A stretch of DNA of 64,000 nt. Origin: Marsupella aquatica. Its lineage: Eukaryota; Marchantiophyta. A program made the position numbers and the translations under genes. The notes under the pieces are model-generated. The model was not told the DNA's origin. It worked only from the letters and a program-made list of their open reading frames with translations, and ran no database searches. The stretch covers positions 9,424,001 to 9,488,000 of the forward strand of contig OZ316893.1 of assembly GCA_973895155.1 (NCBI GenBank). Reading direction: 5' to 3'. Each line of letters starts with the position of its first letter. Positions within the stretch are counted from its first letter, which is position 1. Positions 1 through 11,467 of this stretch are shown here, piece by piece.

Positions 1-125
1 CGCCAACAGTAAAATAAGCCCAACTGCCACCAATCATAACAAGGTACATTAGTTCAAAGATCACATTTATTTCAATGATCTGATTTATACAAAAAAACTT
101 GTGTCCAAACTGATGCTACTACTCC

Positions 126-998
126 TCACTCTGATTCAGAATTGCTAATGACCCATTCCTCACTTGTTGTCTCATAGTCCTCTCTATAAGGATCCTGACC
201 CTTCCGTGGCCAGGCCTCAAAAAGATCATAGTCCATTGGGTTTTGACGCTTCCCAGCTGCTACTGATTCCACAAGCCAAGCATATGAAACCACAAACACA
301 TTATGGGACATGACATAAAAGCGAATGTCTCCCTTCCCAAACTTGCGGCAGGCTTTGGGATATGACTTAGTAATGACATGAGTGGTGTCCTCTGTTATAT
401 TCTCCTCCACTGTCCCACCTAGGTCAAGCACTGTGGACTTGTACACTTTGCACTTAACCTCTCCAATTCCCGCCTCCACAAATACCATGCTCAGCCCTTT
501 CAGAATGGGGGTTGGTTGCTTCGTCTCCTCAGCCAACATACTCTTCAGCCTTGTAGAGCTCTGTCCTTTGTTGAGTACAGGTCCATATTGGAGATCAGCA
601 AGCCGTGCCTTTGCTTCCCAGACTTCTTGTTCAGTCCAAGCTGATGCAGTAGCTTCTTCATCCTCCCACAACTCATATTGCTCAGTATCCTGTACAATCT
701 TATGTGTTATAGAATCTGTGATCCAAGAGGCCTCAACTACTTTTAGGCCTTGCTTAGTAATTGCAGAATTCATGTAGGACCATGACCACTTCTTTATCAC
801 TGATAGCCATGTCCCTGCAACAACATGTGTAGTCTCTGGAGTGATGTCCTGAACTACAGTGCCATGGAGCTCAGAGAATCGTTTCTGTACAGTTGGCCAA
901 TGCACTTTGGTCAACCCATGCTGGCGATGGACCAAAATCGCTCTGACCCCTGTAAACACTGCTGGGTGGTCACACTTTCTACGTTTCCCAGGCTCCAT
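126..998 (-). CDS. Protein with two BRCT domains (possibly the last exon of a larger gene)
   Basis: BRCT domains bind phosphopeptides or DNA ends in DNA-damage and chromatin proteins. The 290-codon frame from the ATG at 996-998 encodes two divergent BRCT units. The first covers about residues 14-110 and has the conserved Trp in VVEASWITDSI. The second covers about 165-255, with LDLGGTVEENITEDTTHVI and a Trp in VVSYAWLVES. The C-terminus is acidic and ends in SNSESE before TGA. The frame stays open upstream of the ATG, so an upstream exon may join it. A candidate acceptor lies near 1007, but I could not match its phase to the PHD exon upstream. Family membership is fairly safe. The specific orthologue is not identified. 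Confidence 0.65.
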   Translation of the reverse strand: MEPGKRRKCDHPAVFTGVRAILVHRQHGLTKVHWPTVQKRFSELHGTVVQDITPETTHVVAGTWLSVIKKWSWSYMNSAITKQGLKVVEASWITDSITHKIVQDTEQYELWEDEEATASAWTEQEVWEAKARLADLQYGPVLNKGQSSTRLKSMLAEETKQPTPILKGLSMVFVEAGIGEVKCKVYKSTVLDLGGTVEENITEDTTHVITKSYPKACRKFGKGDIRFYVMSHNVFVVSYAWLVESVAAGKRQNPMDYDLFEAWPRKGQDPYREDYETTSEEWVISNSESE

Positions 999-1590
999 GT
1001 ACACACACCCTACGTGATGACAGTGAATTTTGGAAGAATGGGTTCACCTGACAATACAAGGACAACAAAATTCCTGCTTTTTGAGTTGATCTGGCCCACT
1101 GGTGCTCAGGTCCGATTTTGATAGGTACAAGGGATATGTGAACAATACATACTAGGCACCTGCACGGATGCAGGACATTGTTTGAATATATACTACAAAA
1201 TCCATATCCGCGGTGAAATGAAGTGCAACCAACTTGTCATGGCACATACATATTTTGTTGTAAAGGAGGAGACATTCAATGACAAACTTATAGGGCAATT
1301 TGATTAATTGCATGCCTGATAATTTATACGCTTACAACTTAGAAGTCCTGTTTTAATTTAGCAGTCTGATGAAAGTGTTTATGAAAATGACCACTCAACC
1401 TAAATACTTCCAAGAAGGCTTGTAAGGATAAGTTTTTATAGGCATGTACCCAGCCACTGACGCCAGAGCACAAGATAAGTGCTGCCTATATAAACTCGCC
1501 TACCCAACTCCTTTTCAAAATTGGAATCTCTGCAATCTCAAAAAATAGTACATCCACATCAGGTGCACTGTGCATGTACAATGTTCAGCT

Positions 1591-2271
1591 TCACATCCAA
1601 GATATGTGATCTCTCACAGGAGTGCGCAAGGTAGGATCAATGGCATGGCGATGACAATAAAATATCCATCGATCAACACCATGTGCAGAGTGATCATAGA
1701 TTTCTCTGTCACGAGCATAACCCTCTGCTTGACGATCTTTCAGGCAATGATAGTGCCACATAGTGGGACACCTAGCACAGTGGACTATGTCAGTCCAGTA
1801 GTCATCATCATGCTCACCACATGCCTTGCACCTATGAAGTGGGCAAGCTGTGGCATGAGCAGGCAAACACTCAAAACAGAAAAATCTCACACAAAAACGG
1901 TCTGGACATTTCCTAACATTTGCTGCAGCATCAACAGAGCCCTCATAGGACCCCAACTTCCCACACTGTGCACACTTAGCCTGCTTCTCCAAACAATCAG
2001 TGCACATCCAGTCTCCCTGGTGTGTTGACAGGAGGCCCACGCTTGGACAATTGTTTTCTGCAGCAAGGTCAGACTCCGGGTTGAGGTGGAAATGCCTCAT
2101 GCAAGGGCCCTCACAAATGACCAGGCCCCCACCATCGTCACAAATGGCACAACAATGAGCTGCCTTCTGGAAAATCTGACTTGCAGAGAAGTTAGTAGCA
2201 TCTGCCCCAAGTACACCTGTGTTTCTCACCTCTGTCACACGCTTTTTGGCTTGAATTTTAGGCTGTGCCAT
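1591..2271 (-). CDS. EDM2-like triple PHD/zinc-finger module
   Basis: EDM2-type proteins read histone marks and control transposon-linked transcription in plants. The 226-residue frame has three successive zinc-binding units. The first uses C41/C44, C53/C57, H62 and C90/C93. The second uses C100/C103, C122/C127, C132/C135 and C143/H146. The third uses C148/C151, C165/C168, H173, C176 and C206/H209. It ends in LRTPVRDHISW, closely resembling the segment after the EDM2 PHD fingers. The methyltransferase-like half of EDM2 is not visible. A CAG acceptor sits directly before the ATG at 2269-2271, and a possible donor (GT at 1594-1593) precedes the TGA. It may therefore be an internal exon of a gene that includes the BRCT frame below it. 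Confidence 0.6.
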   Translation of the reverse strand: MAQPKIQAKKRVTEVRNTGVLGADATNFSASQIFQKAAHCCAICDDGGGLVICEGPCMRHFHLNPESDLAAENNCPSVGLLSTHQGDWMCTDCLEKQAKCAQCGKLGSYEGSVDAAANVRKCPDRFCVRFFCFECLPAHATACPLHRCKACGEHDDDYWTDIVHCARCPTMWHYHCLKDRQAEGYARDREIYDHSAHGVDRWIFYCHRHAIDPTLRTPVRDHISWM

Positions 2272-2282
2272 GCCTGCGCATG

Positions 2283-2426
2283 AGATAGACTCTACAATTT
2301 AGCAGACTACACAAAAAGTAAAATATATTTAGGATTTAAGGTACAAAGGCATTTAGATAGACTCTACAATTTAGCAGACTGCACAGAAAGTAAAATATAT
2401 TTAGCATTTAAGGTACAAAGGCATTT
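2283..2426. repeat. 72 bp tandem duplication, two copies
   Basis: Two adjacent copies of a 72 bp AT-rich unit lie at 2283-2354 and 2355-2426 and differ at only a few bases. They sit just upstream of the PHD frame, in what would be intron or 5' flank. The rest of 2427-3040 is AT-rich and shows no gene. Confidence 0.9.
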
Positions 2427-3040
2427 GCTACTGCAATGAATTGGAATGGCCACACAAGGATGCAGAGCACACATACTTTTGGTATGTTGAGCCCACACAC
2501 AAAATTGATCCCCTAATACAATTTCTCCACCAACACCTCAATTTTAATTGTGGCTATGATTCACCAAAGGAGATCTGCAACAACATTTCATGCATTTGAA
2601 TCACATACAATAGTCGTGACATGTAAAACAGGCATTCTTCGAAGAGGATTGGTATGAAGCAGTGTCATAAGGGTTGTAATTTATACATCCTAAATAGGCT
2701 ATGATAGTGGCTGAGACAAATAAGTGAGGCATAAATCACATTTTGCATATTATCACATGGCCCATTAATTCATTCAACGTTGCAATGTTCACCAGGTTAA
2801 AGCAATATTAAAGCAGTCTTTCAATAGAGACTTTTAAGCGAGTTTGCTAGCCTCTTAAATTAGGATATTTTGCTTAGTGCAGGCATACTAGGATAAGTTA
2901 TGTACTGTTGACCCTAAACCCTGGACCCAAAATTGCTCATACATCAAAATTTTAAGTAAATATCCTCTGTGTTGAAGGCAGAGTGTTAAGCTATAGGTCA
3001 ATGGTATCTGGTCTATGCATGTGGTGTGACAAGTGGTCCT

Positions 3041-3490
3041 CTAGAGCATGTGATCCAAACATGTGTAGACACCAAAGCCACCAGTGGTGGGGTCTGGGAG
3101 GGCAGGACAAGTGACATCACCAGGCACACTGCAGGATGGCGAGTGGTTCCAGATGATACATTGTGCTCTGTGCAAAAACCGGCATCCAAGAGAACGGTCA
3201 TCCAATTCTGGGCCAGAAGCCCTACAGGCAGGACAGTCATATTGGCAACTGTGCACACACCCTTGGCACCTAATTTGTGGCGGGTCATGTACAAGAGACA
3301 CAAATACCAAGGATGTCGGGAAGGGTACTGAAGCAGGTAGAGGCCGGTTGTAGTTGTTCCTGGAAACAACAGGGTACTCAAAGTACCATGCAGACTGGGC
3401 TGGAAGGATCCCAAGTCTGACATACTCAAGGCGCAACATCTCTGCCTTGCATGCAAGCCGCACATGTTCAGCGTTGCGGGTCCTCACCAT
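3041..3490 (-). CDS. Hypothetical Cys-rich protein
   Basis: This is a 149-codon frame with an in-frame stop (TAA) directly before its ATG. I do not recognise the family. The N-terminal half is basic, with several Leu/Arg heptads around MLRLEYVRLGILP. A Cys cluster of the form C-x2-C-x3-C-x3-C-x2-C lies at about residues 75-88, and more Cys residues follow. It could be the first coding exon of the same transcript as the PHD and BRCT frames downstream on the same strand. A possible donor exists near the Gly-rich end (about 3066). Two other frames here are also open for over 100 codons, so this reading is only the most plausible one. Confidence 0.35.
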   Translation of the reverse strand: MVRTRNAEHVRLACKAEMLRLEYVRLGILPAQSAWYFEYPVVSRNNYNRPLPASVPFPTSLVFVSLVHDPPQIRCQGCVHSCQYDCPACRASGPELDDRSLGCRFLHRAQCIIWNHSPSCSVPGDVTCPALPDPTTGGFGVYTCLDHML

Positions 3491-4051
3491 TTAAGTGTTG
3501 CTTTCGTTGTGACGTCCTCTATTCACGTCCTTTGATGAGCAAGGCGAGCAGGAGGTTGACTTGCCTCACCAACAACAACCAACCTAAACTAATCAGTTCC
3601 CACTCACTGTCTTGGTTCCAACTACAGGTCATAGTATACACATAGCATGAAACGTGCATAGTACATATTTGATTCTGAGTTTATGAGTTTCCTAAGACAA
3701 AGAGCTTGGTGATAAACCCATGTTCTCGACGGACATGTATATCAATCATATTAAAATCCTGTTTTTTCATCCAGAAGGACCGAAAGTCTCACCTTGCAGG
3801 TTGCAGTAGAGAGAAAATTCACTGGCTATCGTGTTGTGCAAGTGAACCTCCACTGATGCCCCCGGTGTAGCCCCTCAGATGCAGGTGACACTTAGCAACT
3901 CCCAAGTTGCCTGGTCTAACAGAAAATGCTTATATCTTCAGAATTTTATAGAGCAAGTACATGATCACATGGCATTGGCCCTACCAAACTGTACGTTCAC
4001 CTGATTGAATGGAGAAGCATTGCTCATTGGGGTGAATACACTAGCAGTACT

Positions 4052-4860
4052 CGATGGCCCAGTTGAAGGCAAAAGAGACTACAATATTTAGAAAGAGTCA
4101 ACTCTACACTTGGTTCATACACATACTTCTGGAACTATTCATATTTGGCCTTATGGAACTCTTGCCAACTACAACTCCTACTATGCACAAGCTCACATCA
4201 ACAGAGAAAGGATACAGAATGCATACTTACTATGGCTCTAAGCACCTTCACTACCTTGTTGAACCCAGTCCTGAAGTCTTTTCAGCACGTTTGCTGTGCT
4301 GTCTCCTTTGGCACCCAACACCTTAGTCCTTGATGTAACAGAATGCGATTTTACAAGTTAGATGCTTTGGAACCTTCTATGGTCTTAGTTGAATTGATGT
4401 CACCGTAAGTGGTGAAAGACAAGGAATACAAAAGCTGGTTGAAGAGCTGTGGACAACACACTAGCAGGAAGTGCTTCAACCAATCCACTGCCAAACGGAA
4501 CTCTTACACAGTCACATTCTTTCAGTAAACAGAAACTCAGTCAAACTTCATAATCAAAGTACAAACTTTGTTCACAATAAGGATCTTTCAAGAAAAGTCC
4601 CCACCACAAGGGGGTGGCAGAAAGCAGACAAGGCTTCAGGAAGATGGGAATGAAAAAAACTGCCTCCAAGCTCAATTCATCCATGGCCCAGTTCAAGGCA
4701 AAATAGACTACAACATTCAAAAAGAGTCAACTCTACAATTGGTTCTCCAGATCAAAATGCAGCACACATACTTCTGGAACCATTCAGATTCGGCCTTGCC
4801 ATTTTGTTGCCTCCAAGCTCAATTCATCCATGTCCTACTTGAAGGCAAAACAGACAAAAA
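4052..4860. repeat. Dispersed direct repeats of a roughly 100 bp unit
   Basis: A segment beginning with tggcccagttgaaggcaaaa at about 4052 recurs in diverged form at about 4683 and, in part, at about 4830. The word ctccaagctcaattcatcca precedes the second and third copies (about 4663 and 4810). No coding function is apparent. Confidence 0.6.
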
Positions 4861-5273
4861 TAGAGCAAAACCACTAACCAAGTAGTGTTTGACCATAGGG
4901 ACAACAAATTGAAACAGAGAGAAGGCTGGCAGCCCAAGCCAATAGTCTTCCATAGGGGAGAGAGTACGATCAAGAAAGTGAAGAACATGTAGTTCTTACG
5001 CAAAAAACTCAGCAACAATAGACAAATTCACTAGCCAGAGGGAGTGAAAAGCAAATGAGTACCAAGCCAACCAACTAAGACTGACTATGAAATGCAAGTG
5101 ACGTCATTACAACCAAAACAATACAACAAAGCACTTAGGCAACATTAATACAAAATTGTAGAGGAATTATATCATGCGATAGATAGTACTCGGTTCTACC
5201 TAAGGTGTACAGTCATACTCCCCTCAGGTAGAATGTGTATGCAATTACATACACATGACGATCCCCAAGAAAG

Positions 5274-5324
5274 CAGACAACAGTTCCTAGCAGACAACAG
5301 TTCCTAGCAGACAACAATTCTTGC
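5274..5324. repeat. 17 bp tandem repeat, three copies
   Basis: The unit cagacaacagttcctag occurs twice exactly and a third time with changes. Confidence 0.85.
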
Positions 5325-5437
5325 TGCGTGTCTCAGGCTGATTTTTACTTTCCAGACTTGAGAGTTGTGAAGGTAGTTTTAGTAACTTTCCTTTGACTCG
5401 ATTTGGGAGCATTTGACCTATCTGCTAGCTTGTAGTT

Positions 5438-5563
5438 AGCTTCATGATGTCTGTACACTTTGGTGTCCAAGCCGAGCACTGATTCTTCCTCTCCTCTATT
5501 TTAGCTTCATGATATCTGTACACGTTGGTGTCCGGGCTCTAATTCTGCCTCTCCTCTATTTTT
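5438..5563. repeat. 65 bp tandem duplication
   Basis: Copies at 5438-5502 and 5503-5563 both begin with agcttcatgat and end with cctctcctctatttt. Several internal changes and a short length difference separate them. Confidence 0.75.
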
Positions 5564-6350
5564 GCATCGTGATAGGCTTCGATCACAGTAGCGTATTGGA
5601 GCATGGAAATTTGAGGTCCATTTCAAGGCAGCGGGAATAAGTACATTGATCAACTGGAGACCAGAAATGCGCATATGTGAATGTCATACCTTTCAGGCGG
5701 AAGTCATAGGTAGCAGGTAGCAAGCGTGAACTTGCAAGCAGCAACTTGCGCTCTGTTGCCCCCTGCAGCTTACTAAAAGAACACTCCACTGAGAAGCAAT
5801 GACAACGGATTGGAGCTCCTCCCCAATTAATATAGTCTCCAACCAATCACGTTCATGATCTGAGGTGAGACATGACATACAATAATCGTTGATGCAGAGA
5901 TCTAAGAATCGTCTCAATCCAAGGAACAAAACATCTCACGACATCACGGACATTTTACAGTAACAAAATGCAACACCCACCCTATGCATCTATAACATTG
6001 AGTACAAACATTCATGGATTGCAAAATTACTCTTCATGCGTCACCTTCAGGTCAAGTCGTAGCTCTAGCCACAACTCATAGGTCGTAGCTCCAAGACGTA
6101 GCTGCAACCACGGCTCACAAGTCCAGCTCCCCTGTCAGCTCACATGAATAGCGCCTCCCTTCGATGCACTCCATGCATCTGCTGCCAGTTGCAACACAAA
6201 TATTAAGCAGTCAATAAGCAGGGCCACTTTCATTGTACACAATGTCACATAAATCCTACCTAGACGGCTTGCATTGGAATCATTGTCATAATCACCCCGA
6301 CCGTAGCCTTCACTGATCAATGTGAAGGGCGTGCACCTCAATGCCAGCAT

Positions 6351-6438
6351 TCAGTGACCGCAGCTCAAACTCTAAACTCTCAGTGACCGCAGCTCAAACA
6401 ACTCAACTCTCATTGACCGCACCTAAAACTCAATTTGC
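6351..6438. repeat. 29 bp tandem repeat, about three copies
   Basis: The word tcagtgaccgcagctcaaac starts at 6351 and 6380, and a diverged copy starts near 6409. Confidence 0.7.
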
Positions 6439-9400
6439 TGGAACTCAGCAAGTCAAAGCGACTATAGCACGAGTAAGAACACCCTTTACCTCACTATAGC
6501 CGAAAGCTCTCACTGGGGCTGTCACATTTTGCAAACTGTAAACCATGGGATTAGTGAGGACCTCCGCGCACCCAGGTTGTAGCCTCTGTCTCACTCAGCA
6601 TCTGGCAGACTGGCAACCCATGGCAAAAACGCAGAGCAGCAATCGGCCGTAGCGATAGACGAGAGCAACGATGACAACGATGAAAGATGGTGAATCCCAA
6701 AAGCTACTGACTCTCACCTTAAATTGCACAACTCCTGCCTTGTACCTTGGAGGTTGTGTACGAGCGCAACACAACCTCCAACTCCTCCCCACTAACGGTC
6801 GCAGCTCCCGGTGAAGCTTCAAGCCTTAACGATAAATGGATACCTAGAAGCACTTGCAATTAGTAGATCAATCACTCTTGCCCGAGCATGTAATGAAGAG
6901 CACAAATGTCCCCTTCGATCGGCCACTCACTGACTTGAGCTCACTGTCACTCAATGTGGACGATGTCAACAACATAAATTGTTAAGCTTCTCAGGACACA
7001 ATCAATCCTCATTCTCTTGTGAGTGGAGAATGAGTTTAAAGACAACAAGAGGCCATAACATTGCCTCCACCTACAATGTATGTCATTATTGAGGTGGACT
7101 TACCAAATGTGAACTCCAATCTCTGCCCACAAGAACAACTCCTTGCGACTCTTTCGCGCGTCCACAGATTGTCTTACTGACAATGCCAATGCAAAAAAGG
7201 GCCCGATCGCTGTTGCAACCACGATGATCCACCTCACGCTAGATAGTTGGCCTTCAAGATCACTCCCCACTTTTTCGCAGCTCCTCAGTTCTACGTCGCA
7301 GCTCCCCGATCCTCCACAACCCCTTGTCCACGGTAGTGCTGCAACAAAATAAGCTCCTGGTCGCAGCTCCTCAGTTATCGGTCACAGCTGCAACAACATA
7401 AGCTCATAGTAAGTCGGCCTAAACCCACAGCTCAGTCCTCCAATGACAAAATACCTAAACCTTGGCCCAAATGCGAGCTCCCGATAGTATTCAGACCTTG
7501 CAGCATTCAACTGGAAGCGCACAATGGAGAAGAGCTTGAAGGTCGCACACCTGACAAAATCAATCATGGATTGATCTATGAGCTGGATATTGGAGTCTGT
7601 GTCTCTCGTCTGAGGCTTCCGATCATCTGCTCTAGTCCAAAGCTCCCAAAAGTATAGAGGACAGATGTACACTCAAGCACGACAAGCGGGAGTGAAGTCC
7701 GTAAAGCTCCTCGCCCTAAACGATGGTTGTTGGTAAGCACAATGGACATCCAAGTTTTTCCTTGACAGAAACCTCCGAGTTCCCGCGCACCTTCAACTCC
7801 CATTTGCACTCTGCTGGTGTGTTTCCTGTTGAAAAACCCGCGAACCCTAAACTCGTATCCAAAGGCAAACTCATGCACAATGCATACCTTAACACTTAGT
7901 GAGAGAACTGAACCCAGTGACACTCGACCACTTTGCGTTGACATGAGCCGTAAACCCTAAAGCAAATTTGACACAACACAATATGAGCAAAGATTAAATG
8001 AACGCACAGGGCTAGGATTAACCTTACAATAGCCTTGTTGCATGTTCATTAATTAAGAGCACAAATGATGAGCCTAAAAGAAAACTAATACTATCTAAGA
8101 TCAAGCCTTCTTCATATGCATATATATATATATATATGTATAGCATGCAAAAATATAGTAGTTGGACATCCAATGTTCTATGGCTGGTATAGAGGGTAGG
8201 ACAAGTGGTAAAGATGGAGAAAATTAGAGATTGACTACAAAAAGCATTAAGTTAGGTTAATAACAAGGTTTGACAAAGCCGGCCTTTTTTGTTTGAATGG
8301 GGCTGAGGCTTCATTGTGTCTAAATGGGGTCAGGAGTAATTATGGTTTAGAATGGTATGACTAAACTATTATTAAATTGATGTGGAATGACATATGGTGT
8401 ATCCAAAATCATATGTATATGGTCGTGGATCCCATACTTTAAGGTTTAAGGGTTCAAATGTAGTGGTCTCATAAGTTGTACTCTAATGTAGAGTCACTTG
8501 TATAACTTCACCCTAATTGCCTTAACTAAGTTATAGTTGCAACTTACCTAAAAGTTGTAAACATGACTTGGCAAAACTTCACCAAAACTCAGTCAAGAAG
8601 GTGTGACTAACATGACACCAACAACCTTGGAGTCGCTATTTCATGAAGGTCTTGGACAAGTCACACATCTCCAGGTCTCAAAACGGGTGGATTTCTTCTA
8701 GTGGCTTCTCCCCATCTCGAGTTATCCAACAACTGTTCACCACTCCAACCTGCTTTGCATCCTCTCGGACCCCACGAGTATCATTCATGCCATAAATGTG
8801 CTTCACCAGGTTCTTGGCAACATTTACTTCAATATGCATGGGGTCCAACAACCATCGTATCTGGAGGATCTGCAAAATGAGTGGAGAATCAGGTTTTGTT
8901 AGTAAGAAATTCATAAAGAAAATAAGTCTACAAGTCACTAACTTAAAAGAAGGTAAATTTATTTTACTTACCCTCCAATATGGCAAGTCCCATAAAGCTG
9001 AGCGCCTATTGACACCACAGTGCTTGGGTTGAAGTAACTTTGCCTCCACTTTCTCTGCCATCTGAATTTGGGCCTCAGCTGAGGGCCCATTGGGACATGG
9101 CCTAAACTCAGTCTCAGCCCAATGTGTGGTATTATGTCGCAAGATATCATCCATTGGTAATTGAACCCTACTGCCCTCATATGTGGTTTTGTGCAAGTGG
9201 TTAGAATATCTCCCATGAAGGGCAAGCAGAATAACCAGCCACCTTCAACCCAGATTGTGGCCATACCTGTGAATGAATCAAAAAAAATTGTCAGGCCATA
9301 AACATTGACCCATGCAATAGGACCCTGCACAATGCATGTCAAAAATTTTCAGTGACTGAGCATTACCTGGACCATTAGTGGTGCAGTGGGTGATCATCGC

Positions 9401-9729
9401 CCTCATCTGAAATGTCCTCCCATTATCCGGTGCACGAGTGACATCTGTGGTCACTGCCCCAAACTCCCATAGCTTTTGCAATTCTTCATAAGCTGGAGCC
9501 AAACAAATATCCGGACTCTTACAGGCTTGAGGACCAGGAATGATAGCAAGGAGAAGAACATGACCTTTCTTCATCGCCAACCATGGAGGGATATTCTGAT
9601 TTATCAAGAGAACTGGCCATATGGACTTAGGCTTGCGTCGTTGCTTGTATGGGTTTACCCCATCTATTGCCAACCCCAATCAAACATTCCGCGGCTCCAA
9701 AGAAAAATCAGGCCAAGTGGTGTCAATAT

Positions 9730-10016
9730 CTCGGGGGGTTAACTTAGTGTATATTTTGGGGTACCACGTGCGATCCTAGCCTAATATAAACACACCTATT
9801 TTATAATGAGAATATTCTAAAAATATTCTCTATTTTCAATAGTAATGACCTATTTTACTTTATAAAAGGTATATATTAGAGAATATTCTACAAATATAGG
9901 TTTATAATACCTTCTTTTTCTTCCTATGCTTTTTAAAAATTTAGCTAATTTATATGAAAAATACCTATTTTGGATCGCACGTGGTTCCTAAGATTGTTGA
10001 TAGTCAACCCCCCGAG
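9730..10016. mobile_element. 287 bp MITE with 8 bp target duplication (copy 1)
   Basis: The element starts ctcggggggtt and ends with ccccccgag, giving short perfect terminal inverted repeats. A second inverted block near each end carries ggatcgcacgtgg or its complement. The interior is AT-rich and non-coding. The 8 bp gtcaatat at 9722-9729 is repeated at 10017-10024. An 8 bp duplication suggests mobilisation by a hAT-type transposase, which is an inference. It interrupts the TNP2 transposase coding region. A related copy with its own 8 bp duplication lies at 27942-28227. Confidence 0.92.
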
Positions 10017-10172
10017 GTCAATATGCTTCCACGCTGGGCTATCGTGGTGATACCGCATAATCCCTGGTGAGAACTTGTTCTCAGCATGCCAAGTTTGGAG
10101 TGCCGATAGATGTTTCCATCGATACAGATGTTGTAGTCGGGGTGTGATCGGGAAATACCTGAAGACCTGCAA

Positions 10173-10544
10173 AAACCATAGTCACAACGAACCCTCCGAC
10201 ATTAATTGAGATTAAACGTCGAACAAATCATCGTGTTATCTTAAATACCTTGTGATACACGAGGTAAATTGAGACGACGTTCATAACGTCGGCAGGTTTA
10301 AAGTAACCTCGTCAGTAATGACGTTAATAATTTTACATCGTTGAGTAAGACGTAAGGTACGTCGTATATACTATGATACGTAAGATACCTCCTGATATAC
10401 GTTGTAAAAGTTTGTTACGTTAACCTAGACGTTAAATGGGAAAAAGCCGCACTAGACAATGTAAACAACATTTTTTGAAATGTAACTCTATGGACTCCTA
10501 CGTTAATTTTGTAACAAATGTCTTCCGATCATAGCAGGAGATCT
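10173..10544. repeat. ACGT-rich motif array inside a TNP2 intron
   Basis: The intron between the KIPEK and RYFPI exons of the transposase is bounded by GT and a TTTTGCAG acceptor. It is filled with words such as aacgtcg, gacgtt, acgttaa and gtacgtcg. The same words form arrays at 13010-13215 and 14830-15250 but are rare elsewhere in the window. Confidence 0.7.
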
Positions 10545-10991
10545 TATCTCACCTTCTCTGGAATTTTTTTGCCAATGGTGTTGGGCCGGTATCGTGGAAG
10601 CTTACATTGTGCCTCTGGGCACTCTGTGTGGTCCAAGTATGTCCCTCTGTACAGGATGCATCCACTTGGACACATATGGATAGTCTCTAAAGCCAATCCG
10701 ATTGAGGTTAACAACTTCTTAGCTTCCCTCACACAAGCAGGAAGAGTGTTTGGTTGGGGCAAGAGTTTTTGGTGGAATAGCTGGAAGAGTGCATCTGTAT
10801 GGACGTCTGAAGTGTTGAAAACTCCCTGCAAATTCAACATCAGCAAAGTGGCACCCAACTTGCATTCGTGAAACCAGGGGATAATTAGTTTGAGGTATGA
10901 CATTGGGTGTGGCCTGTACAAGTTCATAAGTAGAGTCTTGGGCTGGATCAAACCCTGAATTCATTAAATATTGTGAAAAAAAGAAGCTTAC

Positions 10992-11317
10992 CGTGATGAT
11001 GGAGAATCCAAGAAGAGTGGAGTTCTGGCTTCCATTTCCAACTGGTCCCAATCATCCTGGTCTACTTCTATGGTAGGCCTCATGCCCTCAGGTGCATGTG
11101 GTCCAAAGTGAACGTCCACAAGGTGGGCAAAAGCATCCTCTTCAAGAATGGGTGCATCCCCCTCATCTCCATCATCCTCATCAAACTCTCCATCATATGC
11201 ATCATGGTACTCCTCATGGTCACTATCCAAATCATCAGGCTCCAAGTCATCATCTTCATCATCATCAAAATTTAGAGTGGCACGTAGGTGAAAGGCACGC
11301 GCTGACATTGTCATCAT
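10992..11317 (-). CDS. Acidic linker exon of the TNP2 gene
   Basis: This frame encodes a strongly acidic stretch rich in Asp/Glu (for example DDDEDDDLEPDDLDSDHEE) followed by PTIEVDQDDWDQLE. It ends at a good GT donor (gtaagc) just below 10992, and the next acceptor leads into the TNP2 catalytic exon. Acidic linkers between the N-terminal and catalytic parts are common in TNP2-family proteins. The 5' boundary is uncertain. I place the exon between the SET-like region and the catalytic core. Confidence 0.5.
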
Positions 11318-11467
11318 GGATGGGTGAGGTGTAGGAGTAACATATGCACCATCCTACAATTGTGAAATCCAATATTTGATACAAAGTCATATATAATCAA
11401 ACGCAATAAACGACGCAACAATGTATTATGCAACAATGGGTCCATAAATTACGAATATGTCATATCG

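Larger units (their letters stand above)
3494..8677. other. Repeat-rich intergenic stretch, no gene recognised
   Basis: No frame here resembles a known protein and none has convincing exon boundaries. The sequence holds several short duplications listed separately. Between about 6040 and 7400 the words gtcgcagctcc or gaccgcagctcaa recur many times, suggesting decay products of one repetitive element. A TA microsatellite lies at 8121-8137. Confidence 0.6.
8678..10951 (-). pseudogene. TNP2 transposase, catalytic part, disrupted
   Basis: TNP2 proteins excise and insert CACTA elements. In transcript order, the frame at 10951-10545 holds NTLPACVREAKKLL and IHMCPSGCILYR, typical of TNP2. It ends in KIPEK before a GT donor. 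An intron follows, then RYFPITPRLQHLYRW and DSPAWKHID (10172 down to about 10017), then the MITE. After it come GLAIDGVNPYK, SIWPV, IPGP and YEELQKLW (9679-9366). A degraded segment with LHKTTYEGSRVQLPMDD follows (9268-8970), then LLDPMHIEVNVAKNLVKHIYG (8877-8678). Removing the MITE and one target copy restores frame but leaves one TGA, and the segment at about 9255 needs a further repair. The usual C-terminal continuation is absent. Confidence 0.85.

Noticed and set aside
382-1121. Plus-strand frames opposite the BRCT gene
   Set aside because: They are antisense shadows of a minus-strand frame with clear BRCT motifs.
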